From: Isochrysis galbana
Taxonomy: Eukaryota > Haptophyta > Isochrysidales > Isochrysidaceae
Length of the DNA: 64,000 bases
Direction: 5' to 3'
Assembly: GCA_018136815.1 (NCBI GenBank)
Contig: CM030937.1
Location: forward strand, 1,538,253-1,602,252
Part shown: positions 52,188-62,800 of the stretch, in pieces
Layout: every line of letters starts with the position of its first letter
How positions within the stretch are numbered: the stretch's first letter is position 1
Program-made: the position numbers and the translations under genes
Notes under the pieces: generated by a model
What the model saw: the letters and a program-made list of their open reading frames with translations, nothing else
What the model was told of the DNA's origin: nothing
The model's database searches: none

Positions 52188-52370
52188 GCGGGCGTGGCCC
52201 GCTGGCTCCTGTGCCCACCTGGCTGGGGGGGTCGTCCTCGTCCTGGCGCGGTCGCTTCGGCGACAGCGGCGTGCGGCGTGTCCATGAACGCTTCTTCCAT
52301 CGCGGCGACGGCCGCGGCAGCGAGGGCGGGAGGCGGCGCGCGCTCCATGACCCTATCAGTTTATTGATAG
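52188..52370 (+). repeat. Double-hairpin repeat element, copy C
   Basis: Left hairpin GCGGGC-GTG-GCCCGC (52188-52202). Right palindrome CTATCAGT-TT-ATTGATAG (52353-52370) with one G-T pair. The body is conserved with A and B, with small duplications (cgtcctcgtcctgg, gcgtgcggcgtg). Confidence 0.8.
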
Positions 52371-53995
52371 TTGGTCATAGGCCTGAAATCCTGAAATTGA
52401 GTAGTAGTATTTTTTGCGAAAATTTTGCCGAGGACCCCGGATTTTTTTTTGCTGATCTCTCATACCAGAACACCAGAACCTATACTTATATAGGGAGCTT
52501 AGGTCCTCGCTTGCCCATTGCCGATGGCCGATGACGCCCTCCGCACCCCCCTAGTGAGTGACCGGGCTAGCCGTGAGCGGTCCTCGAAGATTATAACGAA
52601 TAACTGACTCCGATCCGAGTAGCCTGTAACCTGCGCCACCGGGGTACTCTCACTCTCGTCGCTCGTCGACTTGAGCCACTCCCACTTCGTCTTCCTCTCC
52701 CTGCTGTCGCCAGCCGCCCCTCTTCGTCGATTTGCTAACGTAAACGGGGCCCGTTTCTCACCACACTACATACTCCATCGCGGGGGGGTTGCAAATTGCA
52801 AATCCCCTCTCTCCCTCGCTCAGCTCTGACCCACTCACCCATCACCCATATCTCTCCCTGCGGATGCGGCGCGCCACGACTCAGGCCTGTTTTTTGGGTT
52901 ACGCTGCGTCGTGGGGGCTCCCGGGGGGGTCTGGGCCCAAAGGGCATCGAAGACGTGCTAGATGGGTAATTTCTGGGGTTTCTACCGCTTTACTTTGGTG
53001 TATTTCCTCCATCCTGACTTTTTCATTTTCACACCCTTAGAAGCTAAAAGAGTGTTTGACCGCCCCACTCGTTTCGAGATTATTGCGCGCGGTAAAAAAA
53101 ACCTCGAATGGGACATCTCCGACATCTCCACAGCGCGACTTGTGGAGAGGCGCTGTGGGGAGACCTTCTTGTGACCTGGTTGCGGCCGTGCAAAACCGCT
53201 CGATTTGCGAGTTGATCCATTCTGAAGGCGAGGCGAGTTTCCCAACCAGTTTTGGCCATCAAGCGCCTACAAAGTGGATCGATAAATATAGAAGTGAGGC
53301 CATCGTCGAGCCGCTGTTGTGAGGCGTGCTTCCAAGGTGGAGAGCCTCATCCCCAACCCTTCACCCCTTTCTCGTCGCTTTCCTTTAGGAAAAAGGGTCG
53401 TCCCATCTTGCGTGAACGAGCCTTCCTCGAAGCCTCTGCGCCCGAGAGCAGATCTCCCGCGAGATGAAGATCTCGTCGGTCCGTCGTCGAGAGTCTCCTG
53501 CGGGCACGTCGCCAACAGAATCCGTAGCTTCCCTGAAACCGCCTCCCTCTCTCCTCTCTCCCCCGCCCCCCTTTCCTTCTCTCTCCTCTCCGCCTGGGTG
53601 TGCTTCCTCAACCTTCTGAGGGTCGTCGAGAGGGGGCGCCGGTCTTTCCTCTCTCTCTTCTCTATAAACCTGCCGTTTCTCTCACTTTCTCTCTGTCTCT
53701 CCCTCCCTCCCCCTCCTGCGCGGCGCTCCTCACTCGGCTCTCGATTCCCTTCCCCCCCCCCGCCGCCGCCGCCGCCCCCCCTCTCCTCTCTCCCTCTTCT
53801 CCAGAGCTCTGCCGGCTCGCGCGATCTCCGCTGCCTTCGATTCTTAAAGGGACAGCCTCTCTCTCTCCCCTCATCTCAGCTCTCTCCTCGCTCTCTCTCT
53901 CGCTCCCGCTGCCCCCCCCCCCCCCCCCCCTCGAGCCCCTCTCTGCCAAGCCCCCCCCCCCCCCCCTTCTTCCCCCCCCCGGCGGGGCCTTCACG
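52371..53995. other. Gene-free segment upstream of the sensor kinase
   Basis: No gene supported. 53100-53170 has a small stem (cacagcgc...gcgctgtgg). From 53540 it is C/T-rich with several C10-C20 runs. Frames through it are low-complexity and simply extend the sensor-kinase frame upstream. Confidence 0.4.
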
Positions 53996-56900
53996 ATGAA
54001 GCTGAACCCCCTCGGCACCCCAGCGCTCTCTCCCCCTTCGAGCCCCTCTGCCAAGCAGCTTGAGCTACCGACGGGCGGGGAGGCGCAGCTCTCGGACCCG
54101 ACTGGGTCGAGCGGCCCGCCGCCGACGTCGCCCTCGTCCAGGCAAGGCAGCATGGGGGTGAGGAGAAGCTCCGCAGTGCATGCGGAGGCGGATGAATCGG
54201 GCTACGTCCTTCACAGACGAAGGGTCGGGGTGGCACTCACGCTCTTCGCGCCAGTAGTGATTCTCTCCGCCCAGACCACCCTCGCCTACACCCTCGCCGA
54301 CCAGCACATGCAGACCATTGGCCAGACGGAGTCGACGGTTGTGCTCGTCTGCTTTGCCATCCAGCTCATGTCGATCGTGCAGCAGCTCACGCGCGGTGTC
54401 GTCGATGACATGCGCTGGACATGGTGCATCATACTCTCCGTCAAGTTTGGGTCGGCCTGGACGAACTGGATGCTCTTGACGCGTGCCACGCCGTTCGTGG
54501 TGGACCCGATTACAGGCCGTCCAAACTGCATGTTCCGCTGGGCGGAGTGGGCTGTGTTGGCGTTTGTGATGGCTTTCGTCATCGATGGCACTGACTCAGT
54601 GAGCTTGCGGAAGCCACTCAGTCTCGGCATATTACAAGGGGTCTCCACCACGCTCGGCGCCTGCCTCCCGCTGGCCACGTCGGGGTGGACGTGGGTGATG
54701 ATGTTGGCAACCTGCATCCTCCTCTTCTCCTCCATATACGCAAGGCTGTTTGCTCGGTGGCGGGACTTGCGCAAGCTGCAGAACGAACTGAGCGACAACT
54801 CGTATCACCTGTGCAAGGTGAGGCTGGCCACGCGTCTCAACGAGCTCACCTGTTTCTTCTGGACACTGCTCGCCGTCTTCTTTGTGGCCGATGTCATAGC
54901 TCGCGTATTCTCTGCCTACAATCCGAGTGTGAATTGGGGCTTCATTGCGGGATGCGTGATTGACGTAGTGGCCAAGTTGTACTACGCGGATATTGTTGAC
55001 ACCAACTTGCAATACTTCCCCGTTCGCTTCCGCGTCGCGCAAGGGCGTGTCGCCGCTGAGCGTATGGAAGCAGTGTGGAACGACGCCTCAGACTGCATTA
55101 TCCTCTCTCACCGGCTTGCCAATGGCCAGATTGCCTCCATTGCTTCACCAAGCCTCGCACAATTTGTCGGTAGCAAGCAGGCAGCAGAGTGGGTGGACAG
55201 CCCCATGCTCACAGTTGACCCCAAGAGCGACCCGCAAAAGCCGGCGCTGCCAAGCCGTGGCGACGTTCTGACGCTTGACGAGCTAGTGGGCCGCGCGTGG
55301 TGGCATGGCCGCTTCGCCTGCCGGCTGACAACGGGCGAGGATTGCAACGCGAGCTCCGTCACCGAGGTTACTGCGTCCATTTGCGACCAGTCATCCAGCT
55401 GCGTGGTCGTACTCCGCGATATGACAAGCCAGGATCGGCTCTTCGAGATGGAACGAGAGGTGAGCGCATTGGTACTGCCCATTCTCTCCATGTGGCGCCA
55501 TTGCCTCTCACCACTTGAGTATCGTCCAATTGGCTGGTCCATACATATCTCGCGGACGTAATGACAAATCAAACGAGCCCCCCCCCCCCCGGCCATCTCA
55601 CCACTTGCACCTCGTTCCTATTGCTGCGCAGGCGCTTTCTGCTTCGATCGAGCGCCTGAAAGACGAGGAGGCCAATCGTTTTACACGCCATGAGGTCAAA
55701 AACGGCGTGCTCTCCGCTATTTCTCAGGTGAGGCAGAGGCCACCAAGATGACTGCTGGCGCCCACCATGCAATGCACCATACTACCATGCGATGCACCAC
55801 CGCAGCATCACACTTGCGGGCAGCGTCAGACCTTACGATTTTATCATTCATGATTGAAAGTCATGTCTAAACTTGCCACATTAGGGTTAGTTGACAGTCC
55901 CATCTCCAATTCTCTCACTTGATAGGTTGACGCAGTTCAGTCCGAGGTCCGGTCTGGCATAAGCCTGGAGCAGCTGGATCCACTGCTGGGGGCGCTGAAA
56001 GTTGGACTTTCGCAGACCCTCGAGAACGTCTTATCGCAAGCGTTGGCGCGGGACGTCGTTCACGGCAACTACATCCCGCGTCGCACCCGCTGCAACATTG
56101 CGGAGGTGAGTCAAGCATGTGCATCAAGGCAGTGCCGATTTGTGGCATGACCGCATCTCAATCTCATCGATGCTGTTACGATCTGGACCGACTGCCATTT
56201 TTACTACCCCATTCTTTTGCGGCACGCCCTTTCTGTCAGGTGCTCGCGGCAGAGGCAAAGAAGTGCTCCGGTAATGCCCAAGGAGATCGCTTCGTGATCA
56301 AAGTCATCCCGGACGAGGGTCTTCCGTCGATCGACGTGGACCGACAGCTGATTGCCCTCGTCTACCGTAATGCTATCTCAAATGCATGCCGGGTGCGTTC
56401 GATGGCCGTGAGCCCTTGGCTCTTGCTCACATGTGCTGTGTAATGCAGCGCATTGCTGAACAGCTTTGTGCACCCGAGCACCCTCCATCGATGCCACAGC
56501 TAAGATCCCCGTTGCTCGGTGACTTGCACAGTACGGGAAGCTCAACGGCCGCATAGTCACCGAGGTGGAGTTAGGGCGAGACATGCTCGTGATCCGCGTG
56601 ATCAACGAGCCCGGTTGCGGGCACGAGCATCTGTGCGAGTTGAGCGAAAGCTCAGACGTCTTCAACAAAGGAAGCCGTCTACATCCAGCCCTTGCGCTAA
56701 GCAACGAAGAAGATTCCGTAATTGTATCTAAGGGTGACGGCGGCTGGATCATGAAAAGGTGTGAAAGAGCCCACCTCCACAGTCTCGGTTCCGAGATTGC
56801 CCCGTCATGTGTGAGGCACACTTGCGCCATTAGCTCCACTGGCCCCACCGTCGTGCCTTGCTTTTTGTTCAATGTAGGTGCATCGACTGCATGGATGGCA

Positions 56901-57680
56901 CGTGCGATATCACTTTCGAGGCAAGCCGTACAGTCTTCGAAATGCGTTGTCCTGCGCCGTTGTCCTTGCAAGAAGTCTCGTTTGATACAATGGACCTGTC
57001 CCGAAATGTTTGGGCAGTTGGCGTGGAAGATTCACCGCAGCAGCGGCGCATCTTGAAGATGATATTCAGCCGGCTGGCTATTCCGAACGAACGCGTGACC
57101 ATTATTGGCGATGAGGAGGAGGAGCTCACCAAATTGGGAGACGTCTTATTAGCCTTTCTAGAGCGGATCCCTCCGGATGCTCAAGTGTTGCTCATCGTCG
57201 ATGAAAACCTTGATGTGGAGTGGCCCATTGAGCAAACAATATCTGGCTCCGCCTCCGTCAAGGCGCTACGTGACAAGCTCGATGCCAGCCAAGAATCGAG
57301 GCTGCTGTCGGTACGCGTACCGCCTCGCGGACTCGGTGCCTAGTAACAGCCGCGCTTCATGCTCATGTAGAGCTGAAGATGTGCCAAACTCATTGACACG
57401 TAGCACCACAGCCGGGCGCGCGTAGCACGTCCCGAAAATCGTGCGACAAGAAGGCACATCGAAATACTGACTCTTGACCCAACCCACTCCACCCCGGCCG
57501 CAGCTCGTGCGCTCTGCCAACGACTCCAAGAACGAGGTGTCGAAATACCTCGAGCGAACCCATGGCTTCCTCCACAAAGCCCCTATTGAGCCAGACCGTA
57601 CTAGCATTCTTCGCATGTGGCATAGTCGTTTCGGTTTAAGTCGGGCAGCCTCGTCTGACAGCCTGGGCTGTCTCGGCTAG
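53996..57680 (+). CDS. Rhodopsin-like membrane hybrid histidine kinase (seven exons)
   Basis: Exons 53996-55459, 55632-55727, 55926-56105, 56240-56392, 56532-56758, 56878-57310 and 57504-57680; 909 residues. Domain order: a disordered Ser/Pro head, about eight membrane helices (77-335), a PAS-like segment (about 355-485), a DHp helix with phospho-acceptor H508 (FTRHEVKNGVLSA), an HATPase with N-box N624/N628 and G1-like INEPGCG (656-659), and a receiver with E757/D758, D815, S855 and K876. The helix FRWAEWAVLAFVMAFVID (R181, E184, W185) resembles rhodopsin helix C. The last helix has VIDVVAKLYY with K327 where the retinal lysine sits. With five helices from the helix-C-like one onward and three before, this fits an eight-helix enzyme rhodopsin. 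Retinal binding is inferred. Asn replaces the usual Asp in the G1 box. No effector domain follows the receiver. Confidence 0.8.
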
Positions 57681-58265
57681 AGCGGCAGACCAGGAAAATT
57701 ATTATCTCGGGAATCTGCTCTTGACTCCAAATATTCCCTTAACCTTCAAGCTGGACCGCTTAGAGAAACGAGACAACTTCTGCCATTGGGCGGGGAAAAC
57801 AGCTACGTGCGTACATCTGTTACGCGCATTCTTTACTATCCTCCCTATTCTTTTTTGATGGACCACCGCAGTCAAGTCGACATGCCGTGACATGCGTAAG
57901 TTACGCCCTTGTGGTAGTTTAGCCGGTTTCTCCATCTCCATCTCTTGTCATTGAAGTCATGTGAACAGCTCGTTTGCTTTTGTTTGCACAACTACCGTTA
58001 AAACGATAGGGTCATGGTAAGAAAGCCTCTCGAAGATTTCTACCACTGCTACTAGCTACTAGGTCACTTCCACGCTGGGAAGCGGCTCCATCGCCCTTGC
58101 CCCTCACCCACTTCCCTTCCTGCTTCCTCACCTCCCGGGTTCCGTCGACCATCGACCACCCCCCGTTTGCCCCTCTGTTGTTTCCATCGATGGTCGATGG
58201 TCCCCATCGTCTGTAGTTTGCGGAACCTCAAGGTGCCTCTCGGCTCTCGGAAATGGATGGTACGT
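57681..58265. other. Gene-free segment with two palindromes
   Basis: A repeat-end hairpin CTACCGTT-AA-AACGATAG, followed by GGGTCATGG, lies at 57992-58009 (minus orientation). CCATCGA-TGG-TCGATGG is a perfect stem at 58184-58200. Confidence 0.6.
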
Positions 58266-58372
58266 GGGGATGGGAAAATCGACTTTTCATAATTATACCC
58301 AAAAGGCGATGTGAGATGTGAATGAATGCATGCATGGAGGGGGAGGGGTGTCTCATGCTATCATAAGAGCTT
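58266..58372 (+). repeat. Repeat module R8, copy 2
   Basis: Matches 50615-50702, with a small tandem expansion of the gtgagatgtgaatgaatgcatgc part. Confidence 0.75.
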
Positions 58373-58379
58373 AAAAAAA

Positions 58380-58960
58380 TATTCTTGAAAATGCCTACTC
58401 CTATTGCCCCCTACTGCCCTTTCCGCGCGGGTTCTCTCAGACAGCGCCCTTGCCCCACCCCCACTCTCCTTTCCGCTCCCCCCCTCGTTCCTTTTTGTTC
58501 GGTTTCGGGGGGTCGACCCATGTACACTACCTTGGGTCTGTCCTCGGGAGAGAGGGGAGGCAGACCTTTTGGTTATATATGGTTTGACGTATTGTGCTGC
58601 TTTTCCTTGTGGGGGCCCAGCCGCGAGGCTTTCCCCATGGGTGGGTCGTGCGGGAGATCTTATCTCCCTGGTTCCCGGGCGCTAGCCTTGGTCGCTCTCG
58701 CTTTCCTGTTTTTCACTTGCCAGTACGTGTTCGATTCTCATTCGTTGTGTCAGTGTCAGTGTTCTGAGTGAGGGTGAGGGGCTCGGTTCGAGGGTGTCGT
58801 CGTCCGTTGCGTCGAAGAGAGGTCGGAATTGGTTTGCATCTATTCTTTTCTTGGGTTGACGGCCCATGTCTGCCTGGGCTCTTCTAGATAGAGGCGTCGG
58901 TGGAGTTCCCGTAATGTGCCGCTTTCACCAGCGCGATGAATCTCGTGATCATTCTTCTTA
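58380..58960 (-). mobile_element. LINE 3' fragment
   Basis: The minus strand encodes ITRFIALVKAAHYGN and then GRQPKKRIDANQFRPLFD, homologous to the 20.5-21.4 kb copy. The 3' UTR and a degraded end follow near 58380 (tcaagaatattttttt). Confidence 0.65.
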
Positions 58961-58972
58961 TGACTTGATCAA

Positions 58973-59000
58973 CTAAGTTTATACTTAGACGCGATGGAGC
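58973..59000 (-). repeat. Hairpin repeat end
   Basis: CTAAGT-TTAT-ACTTAG (58973-58988), then gcgatggagcgcg; on the minus strand gcgctccatcgc precedes the palindrome, as at the other ends. Confidence 0.7.
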
Positions 59001-59063
59001 GCGTCGACGCGACTCCCCTCTGCTTCGGGCCCCCCACCGAGGGCGCCCCCCCAGTGCCCATGG

Positions 59064-59126
59064 AAGGTGTCGTTCCGTCAATAGTGGGACATCAGTCGAA
59101 TTGAGCGATCAAATGTCCACAGTTGT
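59064..59126 (+). repeat. Repeat module R7, copy 2
   Basis: Matches 50488-50550 with one or two changes. Confidence 0.8.
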
Positions 59127-59199
59127 ATTGTAGTTGTTTAACATTAGATCTTGTTAAAATTATAAGAGAGAGGCCGTCAAAGCTTCTTCGCTAATCACA

Positions 59200-59450
59200 T
59201 CGGTGCATACCGTGCATGGGCACGGCGCGATGTGCATCGGTCCCCCCGCGGATACGCCGTGCGCGCGCATGTCAACCCGTTCCGTGTGTGTAGCCCCTGC
59301 GGCCCACAACTACGTAAACTGGCCATATAAGAGATGTTTCGTTACACAGCGCCTGTGATGACTTGCAATCACATGTGCACGCCGTGCGTGGGCAATGTGC
59401 ACCGGCGCACCCCCCGCGGGGGCGCCGTGCGTGCGCATAGCAACTTCCAG
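59200..59450. repeat. Two-copy GC-rich tandem repeat
   Basis: About 59200-59285 and 59365-59450 share cgccgtgcg, gatgtgca(t)cgg and ccccccgcgg followed by gccgtgcgtgcgcat; period about 165 bp. Confidence 0.5.
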
Positions 59451-59587
59451 GAAGGTGCACGCCGTGCGTTCACTCTTTTCGCGGGGGAACTCTGGGCGCG
59501 GGCGGAACAGAGTGTGATTGCCACTCATCATGCAGCATAACAACTTTTTCTGCACGCCGTTCCTTCTTGGCGAAAAGTGCGGAAGGA

Positions 59588-59775
59588 CCTGCCCTTCCTC
59601 CTGCCCCCTTCCTCCTGCCCCCTTCCTCCTGCCCCCTTCCTCCTGCCCCCTTCCTCCTGCCCCCTTCCTCCTGCCCTTCCTCCTGCCCTTCCTCCTGCCC
59701 TTCCTCCTGCCCTTCCTCCTGCCCTGCCCTTCCTGCTCTTCCTCCTGCCCTGCCCTTCCTGCCCTTCCTCGTGCC
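59588..59775. repeat. 12-15 bp CT-rich tandem repeat
   Basis: About fourteen units of cttcctcctgccccc, passing into the shorter cttcctcctgcc form. Confidence 0.9.
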
Positions 59776-59869
59776 CCTTCCTCACCTATTGCTCGTCCAT
59801 CGAAATGCTCATGCACACACCGGTCACCACGAGCGCTGCATCGCCAGGCGCTCACTCCAACCAGTTTCA

Positions 59870-62800
59870 ACTCGAAGATCCACCATATCCGCCGCCGTCA
59901 CCTCCTCCGCCCTCTCCGCCGCCGTCACCTCCTCCGCCCTCTCCGCCGCCGTCATCGCCTCCATTGCCTTCTCCGCCTCCGCCCTCTCCGCCGCCGTCAT
60001 CGCCTCCATTGCCTTCTCCGCCTCCGCCCTCTCCGCCGCCGTCACCTCCTCCACCATCTCTGCCGCCGTCACTTCCGCCGCCCTCTCCGCCGCCATCAAC
60101 TCCTCCGCCCTCTCCGCCGCCGTCATCCCCTCCATTGCCTTCTCCGCCTCCGCCCTCTCCGCCGCCGTCATCGCCTCCATTGCCTTCTCCGCCTCCGCCC
60201 TCTCCGCCGCCGTCATCGCCTCCATTGCCTTCTCCGCCTCCGCCCTCTCCGCCGCCGTCATCTCCTCCACCATATCCGCCGCCGTCATCGCCTCCACCAT
60301 ATCCGCCGCCGTCACTTCCTCCGCCCTCTCCGCCGCCGTCACGTCCTCCGCCCTCTCCGCCGCCGTCATCCCCTCCATTGCCTTCTCCGCCTCCGCCCTC
60401 TCCGCCGCCGTCATCGCCTCCATTGCCTTCTCCGCCTCCGCCCTCTCCGCCGCCGTCATCGCCTCCATTGCCTTCTCCTCCTCCGCCTTCTCCACCTCCG
60501 CCTTCTCCGCCGCCGTCACCTCCTCCGCCCTCTCCGCCGCCGTCACTTCCTCCGCCCTCTCCGCCGCCGTCACCTCCTCCGCCCTATTTGCCGCCGTCAT
60601 CCCCTCCGCCCTCTCTGCCGCCGTCACCGCCTCCATTGCCTTCTCCGCCTCCGCCCTCTCCGCCGCCGTCATCGCCTCCATTGCCTTCTCCTCCTCCACC
60701 TTCCCCGCCGCCATCACATCCTCCACCATATCCGCCGCCGTCACCTCCTCCGCCCTCTCCGCCGCCGTCACCTCCTCCGCCCTCTCCGCCGCCGTCACCT
60801 CCTCCGCCCTCTCCGCCGCCGTCACTTCCTCCATTGCCTTCTCCGCCTCCGCCCTCTCCGCCGCCGTCATCGCCTCCATTGCCTTCTCCGCCTCCGCCCT
60901 CTCCGCCGCCGTCACCTCCTCCACCATCTCTGCCGCCGTCACTTCCGCCGTCACCTCCTCCGCCCTCTCCGCCGCCATCAACTCCTCCGCCCTCTCCGCC
61001 GCCGTCATCGCCTCCATTGCCTTCTCCGCCTCCGCCCTCTCCGCCGCCGTCATCTCCTCCACCATATCCGCCGCCGTCACTTCCTCCGCCTTCTCCGCCG
61101 CCGTCACCTCCTCCGCCCTCTCCGCCGCCGTCACCTCCTCCGCCGTCTCCGCCGCCGTCACCTCCTCCGCCCTCTCCGCCGCCGTCACCTCCTCCGCCCT
61201 CTCCGCCGCCGTCACCTCCTCCGCCCTATTTGCCGCCGTCATCCCCTCCGCCCTCTCTACCGCCGTCACCGCCTCCATTGCCTTCTCCGCCTCCGCCCTC
61301 TCCGCCGCCGTCATCGCCTCCACCATATCCGCCGCCGTCACTTCCTCCGCCCTCTCCGCCGCCGTCACCTCCTCCGCCCTCTCCGCCGCCGTCACCTCCT
61401 CCGCCCTCTCCGCCGCCGTCACGTCCTCCGCCCTCTCCGCCGCCGTCATCCCCTCCATTGCCTTCTCCGCCTCCGCCCTCTCCGCCGCCGTCATCCCCTC
61501 CATTCTCTCCGCCGCCGTCACTTCCTCCGCCCTCTCAACCGCCGTCATCCCCTCCATTGCCTTCTCCGCCTCCGCCCTCTCCGCCGCCGTCACCTCCTCC
61601 GCCCTCTCAACCGCCGTCATCCCCTCCATTTCCTTCTCCGCCTCCGCCATCTCCGCCGCCGTCATCGCCTCCATTGCCTAGTCCGCCTCCGCCATCTCCA
61701 CCGCCGCCATCGCCTCCATTGCCTTCTCCGCCGCCGTCACATCCTCCACCCTCTCCGCCGCCGTCACCTCCTCCGCCCTCTCCGCCGCCGTCACCTCCTC
61801 CGCCGTCTCTACCGCCGTCACCTCCTCCGCCCTATTTGCCGCCGTCATCCCCTCCATTGCCTTCTCCGCCTCCGCCCTCTCCACCACCGTCATCGCCTCC
61901 ATTGCCTTCTCCGCCTCCGCCCTCTCCACCGCCGTCATCGCCTCCATTGCCTTCTCCGCCTCCGCCCTCTCCACCGCCGTCATCGCCTCCGTTGCCTTCT
62001 CCGCCTCCGCCCTCTCCGCCGCCGTCGCCTCCTCCACCATCTCCACCGCCGTCACTTCCTCCACCATATCCGCCGCCGTCACTTCCTCCGCCCTCTCCGC
62101 CGCCGTCACCTCCTCCGCCGTCTCCGCCGCCGTCACCTCCTCCGCCCTCTCCGCCGCCGTCACCTCCTCCGCCCTCTCCGCCGCCGTCACCTCCTCCGCC
62201 CTATTTGCCGCCGTCATCCCCTCCGCCCTCTCTACCGCCGTCACCGCCTCCATTGCCTTCTCCGCCTCCGCCCTCTCCGCCGCCGTCATCGCCTCCACCA
62301 TATCCGCCGCCGTCACTTCCTCCGCCCTCTCCGCCGCCGTCACCTCCTCCGCCCTCTCCGCCGCCGTCACCTCCTCCGCCGTCTCCGCCGCCGTCACCTC
62401 CTCCGCCCTCTCCGCCGCCGTCACCTCCTCCGCCCTCTCCGCCGCCGTCACCTCCTCCGCCCTATTTGCCGCCGTCATCCCCTCCGCCCTCTCTACCGCC
62501 GTCACCGCCTCCATTGCCTTCTCCGCCTCCGCCCTCTCCGCCGCCGTCATCGCCTCCACCATATCCGCCGCCGTCACTTCCTCCGCCCTCTCCGCCGCCG
62601 TCACCTCCTCCGCCCTCTCCGCCGCCGTCACCTCCTCCGCCCTCTCCGCCGCCGTCACGTCCTCCGCCCTCTCCGCCGCCGTCATCCCCTCCATTGCCTT
62701 CTCCGCCTCCGCCCTCTCCGCCGCCGTCATCCCCTCCATTGCCTTCTCCTCCTCCGCCTTCTCCGCCGCCATCACATCCTCCACCATATCCGCCGCCGTC

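Noticed and set aside
52347-52372. Terminal hairpins as histone-type or Pol III terminators
   Set aside because: Loops, stems and flanks do not match histone stem-loops, and no T-run follows.
53600-53995. In-frame upstream extension of the sensor-kinase frame
   Set aside because: It translates C/T-rich low-complexity DNA with long C runs. The methionine at 53996 gives a plausible N-terminus.
59567-61681. 704-codon plus-strand frame rich in SALSAAVTS repeats
   Set aside because: It is the other strand of the minisatellite. Units are multiples of three without stops, so several frames are open; no domain precedes it.
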